Source of the DNA: Pyrus communis
Taxonomy: Eukaryota; Streptophyta; Magnoliopsida; Rosales; Rosaceae
Assembly: GCF_963583255.1 (NCBI RefSeq)
Contig: NC_084814.1
Span: 16,911,464-16,975,463, forward strand
Reading direction: 5' to 3'
Length of the DNA: 64,000 nt
The notes under the pieces were generated by a model that saw only the letters and a list, made by a program, of their open reading frames with translations, made no database searches and was not told where the DNA came from. This document shows positions 10,795 to 24,206 of this stretch, in pieces (within the stretch, counting starts at the first letter, position 1; the number at the start of each line of letters is the position of its first letter). Position numbers and translations under genes: made by a program.

Positions 10795-11190
10795 AAATGT
10801 GAATTTTAAATTGAAATCAATTTGAAACATATTCAAGTCAATTTGAAACGTACCAATAACAACTTGAAACGTACCGATGCTAAATTGAAATGTACCCATT
10901 TCACCTTGAAACGTTCAATAACAACTTGAAACGTACCAATGCTAAATTGAAACATACCCATATATAAATATGAATTTTAAATTAAATCAATTTGAAACGT
11001 ACCAATAACAACTTGAAATGTACCGGTGCTAACTTGAAACGTACCCATTTCACCTTGAAACGTTCAATAACAACTTGAAACATACCCATTTCACCTTGAA
11101 ACGTTCAATAACAACTTGAAACGTACCGATGCTAAATTGAATGGTACCCATTCTAACTTAAAACGTACCAATATATCGGTTTGAAACATA
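10795..11190. repeat. Tandem minisatellite, unit about 22 bp (AACTTGAAACGTACC...)
   Basis: About 17 imperfect copies of a 20-23 bp unit with core TTGAAACGTACC follow one another. Variants alternate between ...AATAACAAC, ...GATGCTAAA and ...CATTTCACC, giving a higher-order pattern of about 66 bp that itself recurs. It is non-coding on both strands. Confidence 0.75.
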
Positions 11191-12743
11191 CCAAATTATC
11201 CTTTAAAAGAAAATGTATCACTAAATTCTATTTCCCAAATGTACCATGGTATGTGAAAAAGATGGAAAGATGGTAAAAAGTGTGCTAAAACAAAAAAGCA
11301 TACCCTTTGATATGGATACTCAGATCAAGAGGTGTGCATAAAATGAAATATGAAGGAAATGAATACGGCCAACAAGGGAGAACGAAAGAGGGTTTGATCG
11401 GCCGATCGAGGAAAGCAATGAAATGAAAAAATTGCTAATGGTTGTAGAAGAAGATAGCACGTTAGTTACTTGTATGGTGTGGAGTTAGGAATAAAATGCA
11501 CGTTAGAAGCATAGTTAGATCATGTTTGATGTGTTAAGATTTTTAAAACTAATCTACTACATTTTAGGAGATTTGGGATATTAACATGATAATTATTAAT
11601 TAATTAAAGGTACATCATAATGGCAAATCATGTAATATGGCATTAAAAAGATGTTACTTATAAAATAAGTGGCACCTTAATTGTAGGAAAAATATTTAAT
11701 CAAATTCTTAAAAGCAACAGATGTTTAATCCAACAAATTAAAAAAAGAGGCGACTATATCAAAACTACCCTTGTGTTTTTTTGGCATGGGTTCGTGTACA
11801 TTTTTTCATTGTTTTCTTATGTATATATCTCTAATTTTTAAAAATTTAAATTGTATGATTATCCATAATATTTAGTCTTATAATAGATAGAATTAACCCA
11901 CGTAAAATATGGGATAAAGGAACGAAAGGATAGTTGGAGAATGAAATACCACCAAATGTAGTCTACTCAAAACTTAAAAAGCGATGAATGTTTAATAAAA
12001 AAAATAAAAAAAAAATCTAGAGATAGTAGGCGGTGGAATCAAATTGCCCTTTGTTTTCAAATAGTATAGGCCAATTACTATTACAAAAAATGGACAGCCA
12101 AAATTGAATTGAAGAAATACTATTTTTTTCAACTGCCAATTTAATAGATAAATGTCGAACCACCCAATAGTTCAAATCACTAAAGACAAACCCCCGCATG
12201 TCGGTAAAAATCTTGTTCTCCAGTTTCGAAGGTGCTGGTAAATCTTGTTCTCTACTTTAGAAAGTGTTGCTGAAAAACATGGCCAGATTGATCAAGGTCC
12301 TGCTGATCGTAGACATCTCTACCTCCGGCGTGTGATGGCCGGATCAGGTGTCCATTTCATGCCGACGCCTGTTCTGAATCGAGACCAACAGATGCACAGC
12401 TAAAAAACATAGATACAAGGCAGAAAGTAAATAAATTTCTCACTTTCCCCAATCCTTGTTTCGTTGATCAACAGTTCCTCAATAGTACAACAGATTAATT
12501 AGTGTAACGATATTCTTAGTAATGAATGAATCCACTACGTTCTTCCAAAATCGGCATGCTCGCGAAAATTAACCTACTTCTGCTCAAGAATATAGATGGA
12601 TGAGTAGATGAATACCATATCAATCCAGATTTTATGGATTGTAAATTTGTAATGCCACGAGTGTTCTTCTCGTCGCCAGAATGCAATAGTAAACGATCAA
12701 AATTCTGAAGTCATACTTTAGCGTATCACTGGCAAGAAAATAA
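11191..12743. other. AT-rich spacer downstream of the mitochondrial IF-2 gene
   Basis: No conserved frame or RNA gene was seen. The last few hundred bases before 12744 probably include the 3' UTR of the minus-strand IF-2 gene. Confidence 0.4.
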
Positions 12744-15700
12744 TCAGCACTCTATTCGAGCAGCACCACTCGCTGACGAAATGAATTTGGGCTTCCTTAC
12801 AACTTGCTCCAAGCATTGGACCATGTCTCCAACTCGGAAATCATCGTAATCTTGGATTACCAGTCCACAGTCATTCCCCTTCTTTACCGTGTCCACATCC
12901 TGTTTCTCCCGCTTGAGTGATTCGCAGGATCCTTCAAATACGACTTCCCCACTCCTAAGTAGCCTCAAGATTCCCGATTTGCTCATTAAACCGTCAATCA
13001 CTCGGCATCCTGCAATCTTCACATCAGGTCCCTTGGTCTTGCTCCTTCCTTTGAGCTCAAAAATACTAAGCACCTCAGCTTCCCCAGCAACCTTGGTTTC
13101 ACAAGTTCCAGGGGCTTTGTCTACTATAAAATTGCCAATGTCCTCCAGAAGGTGATATATAACACGATGCAGCATTATCTAGGCCATCAAAAACAGAATA
13201 ACTCGATTTCAAGCTTTGCACGCTAAAGTAAATAAAAGTTCAACACCAATTGTGCACGCCCAAAATTAGAGAGTAGTATCCTAATCCTATAGACTGTTTG
13301 ACTAAGTGCATCTCTTCTGATCATTTAAAAAGTGAGAGTAACATACTTAAGAAATGGCTTTAATCAGAAAAGGAGTGGTTAGTACCTTTATATTGGCTCG
13401 AGTTGCAGCCAAACTGAGGGAAGTGGGCGGAGTCTTTATATTAAATCCAATAATGCAAGCACCACAGGCTTGTGCTATGTCCAAATCAGACTGAGATAAA
13501 GGCCCAACACCAACATGCACTACATTCACAAAGACCTGGCAAATAATTGAAGAAATATCAAGAGTGGCAAGATTAGTTAGGACGAAGAGAATCGTATAAA
13601 TCAATAAAAAAACCTCTCTAAATGCACCATTTTGTAAAGGTATTGCCATCCAAAAAGGAGTTTAGAGTGTGACATATTTCAGCAAAGGATGATGATGTTT
13701 ATATTTGTTTTAAAAAAGAACAATGTCAAAAGATGATTACTGCACATAACATTGCATGGAAAACCTACAAAGCAACAAGTAATTATTCGAAAAATATTGT
13801 AACTATTATAATCTTGTGGCACACCTGAGGACTATTTAAATTCATTAATGCGTCTGTAACAGCTTGGACAGTGCCCTGCACATCTGCTTTTACTATTACT
13901 GGCAATTCCACCCGCTTGGGTTCCTCCTTTGGCTCGTCTCCAGACTCTTCTGCTTTTTGTGCTTTTAATATTTCTTCCTCGTTCCTCTCATCCATCTCAG
14001 CTTTAATCTTCCTAAGTCTATCTCTCTCAAATTTCTTTTTCCTCCCTGCACTAAGCATTCTAGCTCGCTCCTCAGATTCCACAACAATGATATCATCTCC
14101 TGCCCTTGGAAGTCCCTTCAACCCTTCAATCTCAACTGGCATTGCGGGTCTTGCCTTCTCTGCCAACTTCCCCGCCATGTCCCTAATAGCCCTTATTCTG
14201 CCCCACTCGGATCCCACCACCACATACTGCCCGGATTCTAAAGTCCCTGCTTTCACTATTGCTGTAACCGCTGGACCCTTTCCCTTATCAAGCCTTGCCT
14301 CCACCACATAAGCTTGAGCAGGCCCATCAACTCGAGATTTGAGATCCATAATCTCAGCTTGGAGAAGCAAAGCCTCCTCCAAGTTATCTAATCCAGTCTT
14401 CTTTATCGCTGAAACCTCCACAACCTGCACATCTCCACCCATCTCCTCCAGCAGCAAACCCTCAGAAGCAAGCTGGAGTTTTATTCTTTCCGGGTTAGCA
14501 GCCGGTTTATCACATTTATTAATTGCAACCACAATCGGTACATTAGCTGCCTTTGCATGAGCCATGGCTTCAAGAGTTTGAGGCATCACCCCGTCATCAG
14601 CAGCTACAACTAGCACAACTATATCTGTGACAGCAGCACCTCTTGCCCGCATCGCACTAAATGCTGCATGACCAGGGGTGTCAAGAAATGTAATTGATGC
14701 TCCTGATGTCATACCAACAATGAAAGCACCTAGATGCTGAGTAATTCCTCCAGCTTCCTTGGCAGCCACAGATGTTTGACGTAGAGCATCTAGAAGCGAG
14801 GTTTTACCATGGTCGACGTGACCCATGACAGTTACAACTGGAGGCCGAGGTAGAATTTCTGTACCTTCATTGGAGTGCAGCCTCCTAACATTGATCCCAA
14901 CTTCCTACAAATTAATCCACGACTCATTCAAGTTTTTAAAGTGGCCAATATGCAGAATATCATAATGAATACACGTCATTCAAGGAAAACAATGCTAAAG
15001 AGCAGCAAGTATAAAGTTCTGAGTTAATTACTATATGAAATATAGTGCCCAACTATGGGTAATGTCACAAGACCTGATTGGAGTGCCATACTGTAAAAGT
15101 GGATTGCACCCTTCCCAATAATGATTTTTAGTAAAACATATAACAAGCCATCCGCTTCAAATAACATGCCCTCCCACCCCCAACTTCCAAGAAGTGAGAA
15201 TGGCTTTGGAAGCAAATTTTCTCATTTAAGCATATTTCAGTCTTGGAGAATTTCCAAAAACACTTTTAATATGTTGACTTCAAGTTTATGTATGCACACA
15301 ATTTTATATGGTGAGATTCAAAAACTAAAATTTGTTAACCAATAAAATTATATATTAATCAAGAATAACATATTAATTCAGTGGCAATAAGGAAAAATAC
15401 CATTGCAATCAGCTCCGAAACGTCAATGCTGAGAGGATCAAACTCTGTTTCAACCTTTTCCCCGACATTTGTAAGAATACTTTGCAGAGTTGGTATTGAT
15501 TCACCAGTACGCTTCGCAAGTTCAACAACTGTCATGCCTTCAAAAATCTCGATCGTCTTATCTGGCATAGGTTTGGTAGTTCTCTGTGGTTTAGGAGGCA
15601 CATATGGAGCTTCAACAGGAGGGTGGGCCTTATGGTCCCTTTTTTTGAACTTCCCTTTCTTGGGAGTTTTTAAACCAAATGAGTCTTCATTTCCTTTTCT

Positions 15701-16744
15701 GGCAAACAGTTCTGGGCTTGCATGATAGCATCTAACCACAAAAGTTTCAACCACAAAGGTTGAAATTAGAAAATGTACCTCACACACACTGAATTGAGAA
15801 GAAATAATTTCTAACAAATGCTTCAAAATTGGATAAGCCCAACCCTTAAGGATTCAATGAACAAGCAACCAAAATAAACAGAAAGGTCAACTCACCGTAT
15901 CAGGGAATCTTTTGTCAAACCTTCACAACAATCAAGCCTCCTTGACATAAATCTAAAGGGGGGATCTACAATTAAGAAAATGAGCAAGAATGAAGTATAA
16001 TGTACTACCTTACCAAAATAAAAATAAATACTGCAGTCTGGAAGTTGTTTTGATTCAATTCAAAACATGCAACTATGATCTGGTAAAATTATGTGGTTAA
16101 AGATAATGAAACAACAAGCAATCAAAAGCGCAGTTATTACAAAAAAGAGATGCATTCAATATCAGAGATTTATTGAGGTATACTGAATTCCAAAGGTAAA
16201 CACAAAAACAAAGTGAATAAAGATTAAGGCTCTATTGAGATATGAAGTCCAAACTATCACATAGAAGGTTATTCCTTGTGCAATGTTAGTTTACCTGGTA
16301 AGCATCTGCCACCAGCAGAAACTGATTTTATTACATCCTCAACAGTAGATACAGATGTAAATCCCATTGCATGTCTTCGTAGTCTTGAAGTTAAATCCGT
16401 AGTTAAACTAGCATGTAACCCCTGCGACAAGAAATTCACACAAAACGTTCTAAATGTCAATGACATACATGATACATATATACACATACAAAAATATAAT
16501 ACCAATTTTTTTTAATGCTTAACCAAGAATGAGTGAAAAGATTATAAGACAATCGAAGGTAGGGGTGAAGCAAAATAGAAAGGGAGCAGGGGCGGCTAAA
16601 AGACCGGCCCTTAGGAACTACAAGCCATATTAAACAAACAAAACCAATTCAGCCAAAAGAGATAATAGAGGCATTTGTGTGATTTGTGTGTCCATTACGA
16701 GAAAAATGAACACTTACCCTTTTGCCAAGCTCTCTCCACGCCAT
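12744..16744 (-). CDS. Translation initiation factor IF-2, mitochondrial
   Basis: Nuclear gene for organellar IF-2, the GTPase that delivers initiator fMet-tRNA to the small mitochondrial ribosomal subunit. Coding exons (minus): 16744-16718, 16421-16295, 15965-15896, 15731-15401, 14904-13825, 13535-13386 and 13178-12744. All have GT-AG borders and join in phase to 739 aa. The short first exon encodes MAWRELGKR, the start of a presequence. IF2N-like helices (TVVELAKRTGESIPTLQSIL, then DVSELIAMEVG) precede the G domain: G1 GHVDHGKT (213-220), G3 DTPGH (260-264), G4 NKCD (314-317) and G5 SAI (350-352). Domain II, a charged linker and the IF-2 C-terminal domains (HVGVGPLSQSDLDIA) follow. Length and domain order match mitochondrial rather than chloroplast IF-2. 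Non-coding 5' exons lie at 16793-16745 and upstream of 17218. The targeting is inferred. Confidence 0.93.
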
Positions 16745-17217
16745 TCATAAGTATTCCAGGCCAAAACAACAAAGTATTTCAAAGCTTCAATGTCTGCATA
16801 GTTGGACAAACACAACCACAGAAAACAGTGATTAACTAGAGTGATGCTCTGCTTGGTTGCTAAGAAAGTAACCAAAATTTAACGTTATTAAGAACTATCA
16901 AGTACACAAACATGCATTATGCGGTTAAAAACTCGAAACCTAGATTGCCCATCCACCAATTCAACTCAGAATTCACAACAACATATCACAAAGTTTAAAA
17001 AGTTTCAATCTTTTTTTTCTGAAGAACAACCGAGGAACACGAAAATGAATGGCTTTTTCAAAATCTGAATAAACCCGACAAATAAACACGAACATGAAAG
17101 GTAAAATCATTGAATTCCTTCTACATCGAGTGGTGGAATATGAATATCTATGAGCGCACAAAATAAAGCCGAATAAGAAGCAATACAAAGTTGGAGTATG
17201 GGAAGCTTTGTGCTTAC

Positions 17218-17340
17218 GGTTTTGCCGGATAACCTGCAGGGTTCGGTTTCTCGGCGGCAAGCTGTTGAAGGCGGTGAACCTTCTTCGTTCACGTTGCCGG
17301 TTGCCCCCTTTCAGCTAGAGTTCAAAGGCAATGAGAACCT
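17218..17340 (-). other. Likely non-coding first exon of the IF-2 gene
   Basis: The minus strand shows a leader-like stretch ending at a donor GTAAGCAC (exon end 17218). A matching acceptor TATGCAG precedes 16793, just before the start codon. The upstream limit is a guess. A GA microsatellite at about 17347-17369 borders it. Confidence 0.5.
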
Positions 17341-17346
17341 CAAGAA

Positions 17347-17369
17347 GAGAGAGAGAGAGAGAGAGAGAG
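17347..17369. repeat. (GA)n microsatellite
   Basis: About eleven GA units in the likely promoter or leader of the IF-2 gene. GA/CT tracts near transcription starts are common in plants. Confidence 0.85.
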
Positions 17370-17571
17370 GGGTTGTCAAATAGCCTGGAGGCCCATTTTT
17401 CAGCCTGAAATTATTTGGACTAAAGCCGCTATGAGTTGGATTGGGTCTAATCTCAGTAGAGAATTATGACCTGATATAACTTTAGGGCTGATGTCGGGCT
17501 TGGACGGCTGCTGGTTGCTATACTGTTTTCTTGGTTCGTCATGCCTTTTTTAAAGCAAGAGACGTTCAGTA

Positions 17572-17756
17572 AGGGCTCGTTTAGAAGTATTTTTAAAATT
17601 ACTGAAAATATTTTTGGTTTAATTGATTGGTGCTTTTTTGCAGGAAGCACTTAAAAAACTTTTTAGGAACCACTTGATTTTTACTGAGAATTGGTTTCAA
17701 AAACATTTTCACCAAAAGCGTTTTCAATCATTTTAAAAGCACTTCTAAACAAACCC
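17572..17756. mobile_element. MITE with AGGGCTCGTTTAGAAGT termini
   Basis: A 185-bp palindrome-like element. The left end AGGGCTCGTTTAGAAGT pairs with the right end ACTTCTAAACAAACCCT, and the arms continue inward (TTTTAAAAT ... ATTTTAAAA). No clear target duplication was found, so the superfamily is not assigned. Confidence 0.6.
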
Positions 17757-17899
17757 TAAATCTCAATTCTATTTAGGTTTTTAAAAGCGGTCATTTTTCA
17801 GTTCTAGTCTCAAATTACACTGTGAACCAATGTAATGTCATGGTTCAGATTGTTTCGATTTAAGTCTCAAATTAAAAGCATAATTAAACCAAATCTAAC

Positions 17900-20234
17900 C
17901 TTTTTTTTTTTGGTCAGGGGTAAAGTTTCATTAACAAACAAGCATACATACACAACATAGAGGCCCAATTACAAATAAAGCACAACATCAACAGATGGAC
18001 CCCCAAAGCAAAATACCCAACACAAAAGTTAAGCCCATAACGAACAAACAGAAGCAAAACCCAACCCAAAGGTTGAGTCCACAACAAACACACAAAAACA
18101 AAACCCTAGCAACCTTGTCGCCGTTACTACCACTGATCATCGAGCACCAGAGATCTCGCTAACAAGAACCTCAACATGAACAAGGTAAAAGGCCGCATCA
18201 ACCTCAAAGACCCGCCAAAACAACCACCACCATGAACCGAACCAATAAACAAGAATCAAGGAAGCACACATGATGATAGATCCCACGAGCAACATCGCCG
18301 ACAAGGGTGAACATCGAGGAGGACCAACAAGGGTCAACAAAGGTGCTGGTGTGAACACGGGCCAAAACTCTACACACCTTCCCATAGATTCACAACAAAT
18401 CGAGGTGAGCACCGGTGGTAGTTGAATGGAATTAGGTATGGCCAAAGAGATGATAGAGCCAAATGAATAAAAAGATGGAAGGCAATGCAAATGGGAGGAT
18501 GGATGACACATATGATTGGGGATTAGAGCTCAACATGGTGAGATCACAGGCAAGGAGAGAAAAAAGGGGGAGATCGTGATAGGCAGTGATGGTGAAAATT
18601 ACAAGCAACTGAAAGATAAGGGAAGGGGAAAACCCAAAGGAAAACATGGTGTAATGATGAAACTACCACCGACTCTAACCACAACTAGAGTCGGCGGTGA
18701 CGCGGATCGACATAACTGAAATCACTCACACGCAATGTAACAACCCGTCCTTAATTTTACGGTTTTATTTATTTTAAAAGAGTGAATTGACGAAAATACC
18801 CCTAGTGGCATGATTGTTGACTTTCATTGGTCGTCTTTTTGTGACGTGTATGAGCTGTTATTTTACTGTATTCTCAAAGTACTTGACGATACAAACGCGT
18901 AGGTACAAGCGGAATCGAATTCGAAGTTACGACGAAGATTTTATGGAACTACAAATCCGAAAAAACTTTTGTGAAAATTACTATTTTATATATTTCTTAT
19001 AAATATTTTATTATTATACTATTAATTTAATAATATTTAGTGGGATATGTTAAATATTTTATAAAAAAATCTGGCCCATGGGGTCCACACCCACATCAAA
19101 GTCTCCACTCTCTTCTTGCCACGTCTCTCTTCCCTCACTCTCCCTCTTTCTTTTCCCCTTCTCTCTCATTCCTCTCTCTGTTACTCCCTCTCTCACTTAC
19201 TCTTTTTCTCCGGGATCCACATGCCGCTGCCACTGCGTTGTTACTACTTTTGCGAGCATGACTGCACCACCGCATCAACCTATGTCCTGAACCCCAAGCC
19301 CTAGAACGTGATATCTCTCATTCTCTCTCTGTACAATGGCGCCACCATTGTTCAGTATTTTTCTCCAACGAGTTATCGCCGTTCCCAGCGAAGATGAGCC
19401 TTGAAACTAACCTAAACCTTCTTGGATCACGTTTTAGTGTACGATTAGAGTAGTTTTGAAAATTTATTGTGATGGTTGAATGTAGAACCAGCTCAGGGAA
19501 AATTTTGCAGATTTTTAGGTTGACCTGAAGCCTTTACAAGCTTTTTTCGACCAACTCCGGCCACAACTCAACCCTACTTAGATAGATTCTTGTTCCTCAT
19601 ACTCTAAACTTCATTTTGGCTTTTGAACCGTAGAAAATGGTTGAGTTTTGAACTTGTTATATACATTGTAAGTTTCCGGGCTCCCTCCACAAATTCCGGC
19701 CTTCTTCTTCTTTGGGTCCGATGACCCACGAGCCCAAATGGGTCAACCCGACCCGATACAAAACAAATGACCTTTGGCCCAAACCTTTGGGGTGTTGTTT
19801 CTAGCCTGGCCTAGTTTCGAAATGGGCTCAAAATATTCCTAGAATATTCTTGGAATATTATTTGGAATATTCCCCGTGTTGACTTTTTTGAAATTTTCTC
19901 AAAAACCCTCCTAAGCTAATTTTGACGCCCCGAGTCCATTTTTGACATCCATAGTGAAATTCCAAAGTTTTGACATAGTAGACTATCTCGGTGGCTCAAT
20001 TGACTTTTCAGGGTTGACCGTTGACTTTTTACAAAATTTGTCTGAGACCCTTCTCAGCGTAAGTCAATGTTTGATTCCAAATATGCACTATGTTTTTCCA
20101 AATTTAGTCGTTTTAGTTGAGTTTGACTAATGGGTCCCAATATTATGCTTAGGTGCGATTACTATTAGAGACTCCGACTTTCCTAACTTGAACGGATGTG
20201 ACATCGCAAGTACTTGTGAGTGGGTCTTTTCTTT

Positions 20235-20273
<39 letters not shown>

Positions 20274-21359
20274 AGTTTCCATATATATATTTCATAAAGA
20301 ATTTTCTACAATACGTCTAGATTAGCTTAACGTTTATAAGATTTAGCACATTGATAGAAATTATGAAGTTATACTACGTCCTAGGGGATGCATAGGTATG
20401 CGTATTATTATTGATGCCTTAATTATATCTATGGCCATGTATTGTGACGTGAACTATTGATTAACCACTGTATGATTTTATTTATGTTATCTGCTCATCG
20501 TGTGCTACATTGGTGTTAGTACTCACCCAAGCCAAAGCTAGTCTTTCACGTATATGTTCACATCGCACCGTATGCTCACTTTGGATCCATTGTAGGTGCC
20601 AGGCCTGTCCTAGATTACTATAGGAAATTAGGACTCATATGTCATATACATAGCGCCAGTCTTCACATGATTGTAGTACTAGAACGTAAATCATTATTAC
20701 ACCCAGTCCTGCTGATGTTAGAATATCTCTGCATGAACTCGTGTGTCAGCATATGTCGATGAGCACTTGATATGATATGTTTGTCCTATGCGAGATTATG
20801 TAATTCTAGACGTTAGATGTTTATTTACAAAATATATTGTGACGTATTAGATTCTTGAGAAATTGCTGGTTACGGTAAGTATTTTCATACTATAGGTAGT
20901 ATGTATATTTTGGAAACTATACTTGTTTTACGGTGAAGGGTTATTACGTTTTGAAAAGGTTTTACAAAGGTTTATTTTTAGACCCACTCACCTTTGTTTT
21001 TCGCCCCCTCCAGGTTTTAGTGGCAAGACTTCTGTGTCGACAAGAATTCTTGGCAAATCTTGGTATTAGTATAATTCTTATCCTACCCTTATTGTACTTT
21101 ACTTATGCTTTGACATCATGTGTGGAATGAGTTCATTCACGCTCACCATCACACTCTTACATTTAGGCACTTTTAGGCTTAAATTTATACACATTTTCCA
21201 CATCACTACACTTTATGGCTTCATCACCTTTCTGGCGTTAGCCGACACAGCTCGATTCGGAGTCCAGTGGATATTCTGAATCAGGGTGTGTCACGCAAAG
21301 GTGAGAGAGTCTCTCACGAAAGGAGAGAAAGTAATATGCGATTCATAAAGCACAAATCC
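17900..21359 (-). mobile_element. LINE-like retroposon split by a solo LTR
   Basis: The minus strand ends in a poly(A) tail, seen as poly(T) at 17901-17911. The whole is bounded by a perfect 13-bp duplication, AACCAAATCTAAC, at 17887-17899 and 21360-21372. Removing the nested solo LTR and one copy of its duplication leaves about 0.9 kb. No reverse transcriptase was recognised, so this is either the 3' end of a 5'-truncated LINE or another poly(A) retroposon. The duplication and tail are direct observations. The LINE label is inferred. Confidence 0.65.
18736..21293 (+). repeat. Solo LTR, 2558 bp, Ty3/gypsy family
   Basis: It starts TGTAACAACCC and ends GGGTGTGTCA, with a perfect 5-bp target duplication CGCAA at 18731-18735 and 21294-21298. 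There is no internal coding region, primer site or second LTR, so it is a solo LTR left by recombination between LTRs. It is the same family as the partial LTR at 5643-7000. It contains an (AT)n tract at about 20240-20270. It sits inside the LINE-like insertion and is therefore younger than it. Confidence 0.85.
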
Positions 21360-21372
21360 AACCAAATCTAAC

Positions 21373-21628
21373 AGTTAGTGACTAATTTGGTGTTGTTATT
21401 CCCTTTGTTTGCACATATAACTTTCCAAGCCAAATACACCAATGAAAGAACTCCATGTGGACTAGATTAACACACACACGTCTAGCGGACACTTTTATGA
21501 CACATCATGTACTCCAATGGAAATTTACATGACAATGACCATACCGAGCCAGTCATACAAATGCACACATTGATTAAGAGGACCACATGAGATTATTGGC
21601 TTAGTTAGACCACTCGTAGCTCGCCCTA
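21373..21628. other. Spacer, nothing recognised
   Basis: A short spacer between the LINE-like insertion and a TIR element. No gene was seen. Confidence 0.4.
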
Positions 21629-22201
21629 AGAGCACTTCCACCCCTAAAAGTTCTTTTTGGGTACAGACAACTCAATCCCCCTAAGTGAATAGTAATTGTC
21701 TATAGTGAACAATAATTGCTCAAGTTCACCACAAACTGAATAGATCTAGGCTATTTGTATTAAAATATCATAATAATTATTATTTTTTAAAAATAATAAA
21801 AGATAATTTTATTTTTAATATCGGATATGATTTTTAACCAAAAGTGGAATAGCATAATTAGGTATTCATAGAGAAAAAATTATAATTTTTTTTTAAGTTT
21901 TCTGTATTTTATTTTTTATTTTTTATTTTTTAATATTTTTATAATTTTTTAAATAATTTAAATTGTGGCTGATGACATCGTGACGTGGGCCTTGCATCAC
22001 ATAACATAGGCGATGGGCCTATCGATTTGAACCTAAAGGAGAAGTCGGGCTGCCCTTGAGCCAAGTGGATTGGTGTGGGCTGGAGCTATTTTTTTATTTT
22101 TTATTTTTTGGACGAGCGAGAGGGTTGGGGGGGGGGGGGGGGGAAGAGGATTGCAGAGCCCATCACCCAAGGGATGTGGTATGGCTAGGCTGGAAATGCT
22201 C
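21629..22201. mobile_element. Non-autonomous TIR element (AGAGCACTTCCACCCC end)
   Basis: The left end AGAGCACTTCCACCCC closely matches the 36791 element (AGAGCAAGTCCACCCC). The interior also matches, with AATAGTAATTG, a GTATTAAAATAT stretch and ATGACATCGTGACG. The right end is degraded (GCTGGAAATGCTCC). A G17 run lies at 22127-22143. Confidence 0.5.
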
Positions 22202-22203
22202 CA

Positions 22204-23089
22204 AGGCCATCTCCAATGGAGAAGGCTAAAGGTCCAAAACCAAAAAATGACCCGATTTGGCCAAAAACCAATCTTCAACCAATGGCTGAGGTATAATTCT
22301 AGAGAGCCCACCAGGCCATTATTTGGCTAAAAGGCATCAGGCTGGCCAAATGTAGCCCTCTTAGGCCATCCCTAACCAAAGAGGTTTAGCCCCCGTCCAA
22401 ATTAGACCCCTCCAAGAAATTATTTTTTAATTAACAATGTCAGGTCTTATTTATATACCATCTCCAACTGAAGGGGGCTATTTTTTAGCCCATTCATCTT
22501 CAACCAATGGCTGGGCTATAATTCTATACAGCCCATAAGGCCATTATTTGGCCAAAAAGGCATCAGGCTATCAGGTCATATGTATATATCATCTCCAACT
22601 AAAAGGGGTATTTTGTAGCTCCCTCAATAATTTCTTATTTTAAGTTTGTTCTTTAATTTTATTGGTTAATTGAATTAAACTACCATATTAAAATAAGGTT
22701 TCCGAACATATTTTGAATGTCACTTGTCGCTAAATGAATAAGCCTTCGGATTTCTTATCCTTTGGTGAAGATATTATCATTTGAAAAAATATTGAAAATT
22801 TAAATTTAGATTATTAGAAGAGGTAAAGAAGGGTGTTTATGAAAAGAATGTGAAAAATGGCTTAGGTATTTATAGGAAAAAAATTAGATTTTTTTTTTTA
22901 ATTTCAACTTGAAAAAAATAATAATAAATGGGCCCCTCAAAAGGGCTACTCAGCTGGCAAAGAATGCCCAGCCCAATGGCCAAATGGCTCAAGCTTGGCC
23001 TGGTGGGTCCTTTTTCTTTTCTTTTTTGGCCCAGCTCTCCGTTGGAGTTGGGTTTTGGAGCATTTGGGCTGGATTTTGGCTTATAGCCC
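22204..23089. mobile_element. MITE cluster with GGCCATCTCCAA ends, left part
   Basis: Repeated blocks carry GGCCATCTCCAATGG-type ends and ATTTGGCCAAAAAGG interiors. The sequence is cut at 23089 by the start of the LTR element, and similar MITE sequence (AGCCATCTCCATTGGAGATGGCC) resumes just after 32617. This makes it the host site of that insertion. Confidence 0.5.
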
Positions 23090-24206
23090 TGTTTGGACCC
23101 AAAATTACACCATCGGCCATTGCAATCAAGACCATTGAGTGAGCATAGCTCCACACTGTCAAATAGGAAAGTTAAGATAATTTTGTTGTTGTTAGGGAAT
23201 AATATTATGATTTTTAATCATAATAATTATCTTTTAATAATGAATTATCTTGACATTTTTCTTATACGAGATAAATGTGACGCAAACTATATCAAAGTAT
23301 GCAGAACAGTTCAATTTAATTTGGGATTCTTAGCATTCAACAAGGGGATTGAACATCATGCATTATGAGAAGAGTCCTAGCACGCGGTGGCATCAGTTGG
23401 TAACCAAGGTGGAATCCAATTTGAAAGATTAATTATGTGAAGTAAGCTAGTGTGATGCATGCATAGGATAATTATTAGCAAACTCGAGGCTGCCAAACAG
23501 GTGAAGTGAATATTATGTGGATAAAGCTTGAAATGCCATGACTCTCATTGGATAATCATTTCCGCATAAGGATTACTATTTGTGGTGATTGATGGTCACG
23601 ACTGGATTTTACGTTAAGTTAGTTCTATAAATACAGAGGCAGTGGCAACGGAATCAGCTCCTTCAAATCAACACAAAAATTGCCCTGCACAAAACTTCTC
23701 AATAACCCTGAGAAATTTTCCTCTTCCCATTTCTTCCCTTCAACACATCTTCAATTTGGATAGACAGCACTGTGAAGGCAATTGGCGATATTTTCAGTTT
23801 CGATAGATAACACTGAAGTCGTAGAATCAGCTGACTAAGGAGCACCTTCAATTTGGATAAACAGCACTGCTTTGAGACTGACTAGTTATTTATCCAAGTC
23901 TCGATCAACAAGGATTTCCGAGTACTTGTTGGTAGAGGTTATCTCATCAATCTTCTCGGTGAAGTGTGGTGTTACCAGGTTACTACATTCGGCACATTGA
24001 AAGCCGAATTTGAAATTGAACTTTGCAGAACTAGCAGCCTTGTCTTTAGGCTCTAGAACCCGAAGACCGAGACATGTTCCTTCCTCGGCCGTAGTCGCAA
24101 GATCAAGAAGTCAGCAGCACACCCAATGCCACATCAACATATTTTACTTCCCGGTCGAACTCAGCCGACGAGGTGGCACGCCCCACACACAATCGAATGA
24201 CGTAGT

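Noticed and set aside
13871..14311. Long Ser-rich plus-strand frame
   Set aside because: Antisense shadow of the IF-2 G-domain exon.
18137..18511. 124-codon minus-strand frame considered as LINE coding
   Set aside because: No endonuclease or reverse transcriptase motif and no conservation evidence. It is left as non-coding retroposon sequence.
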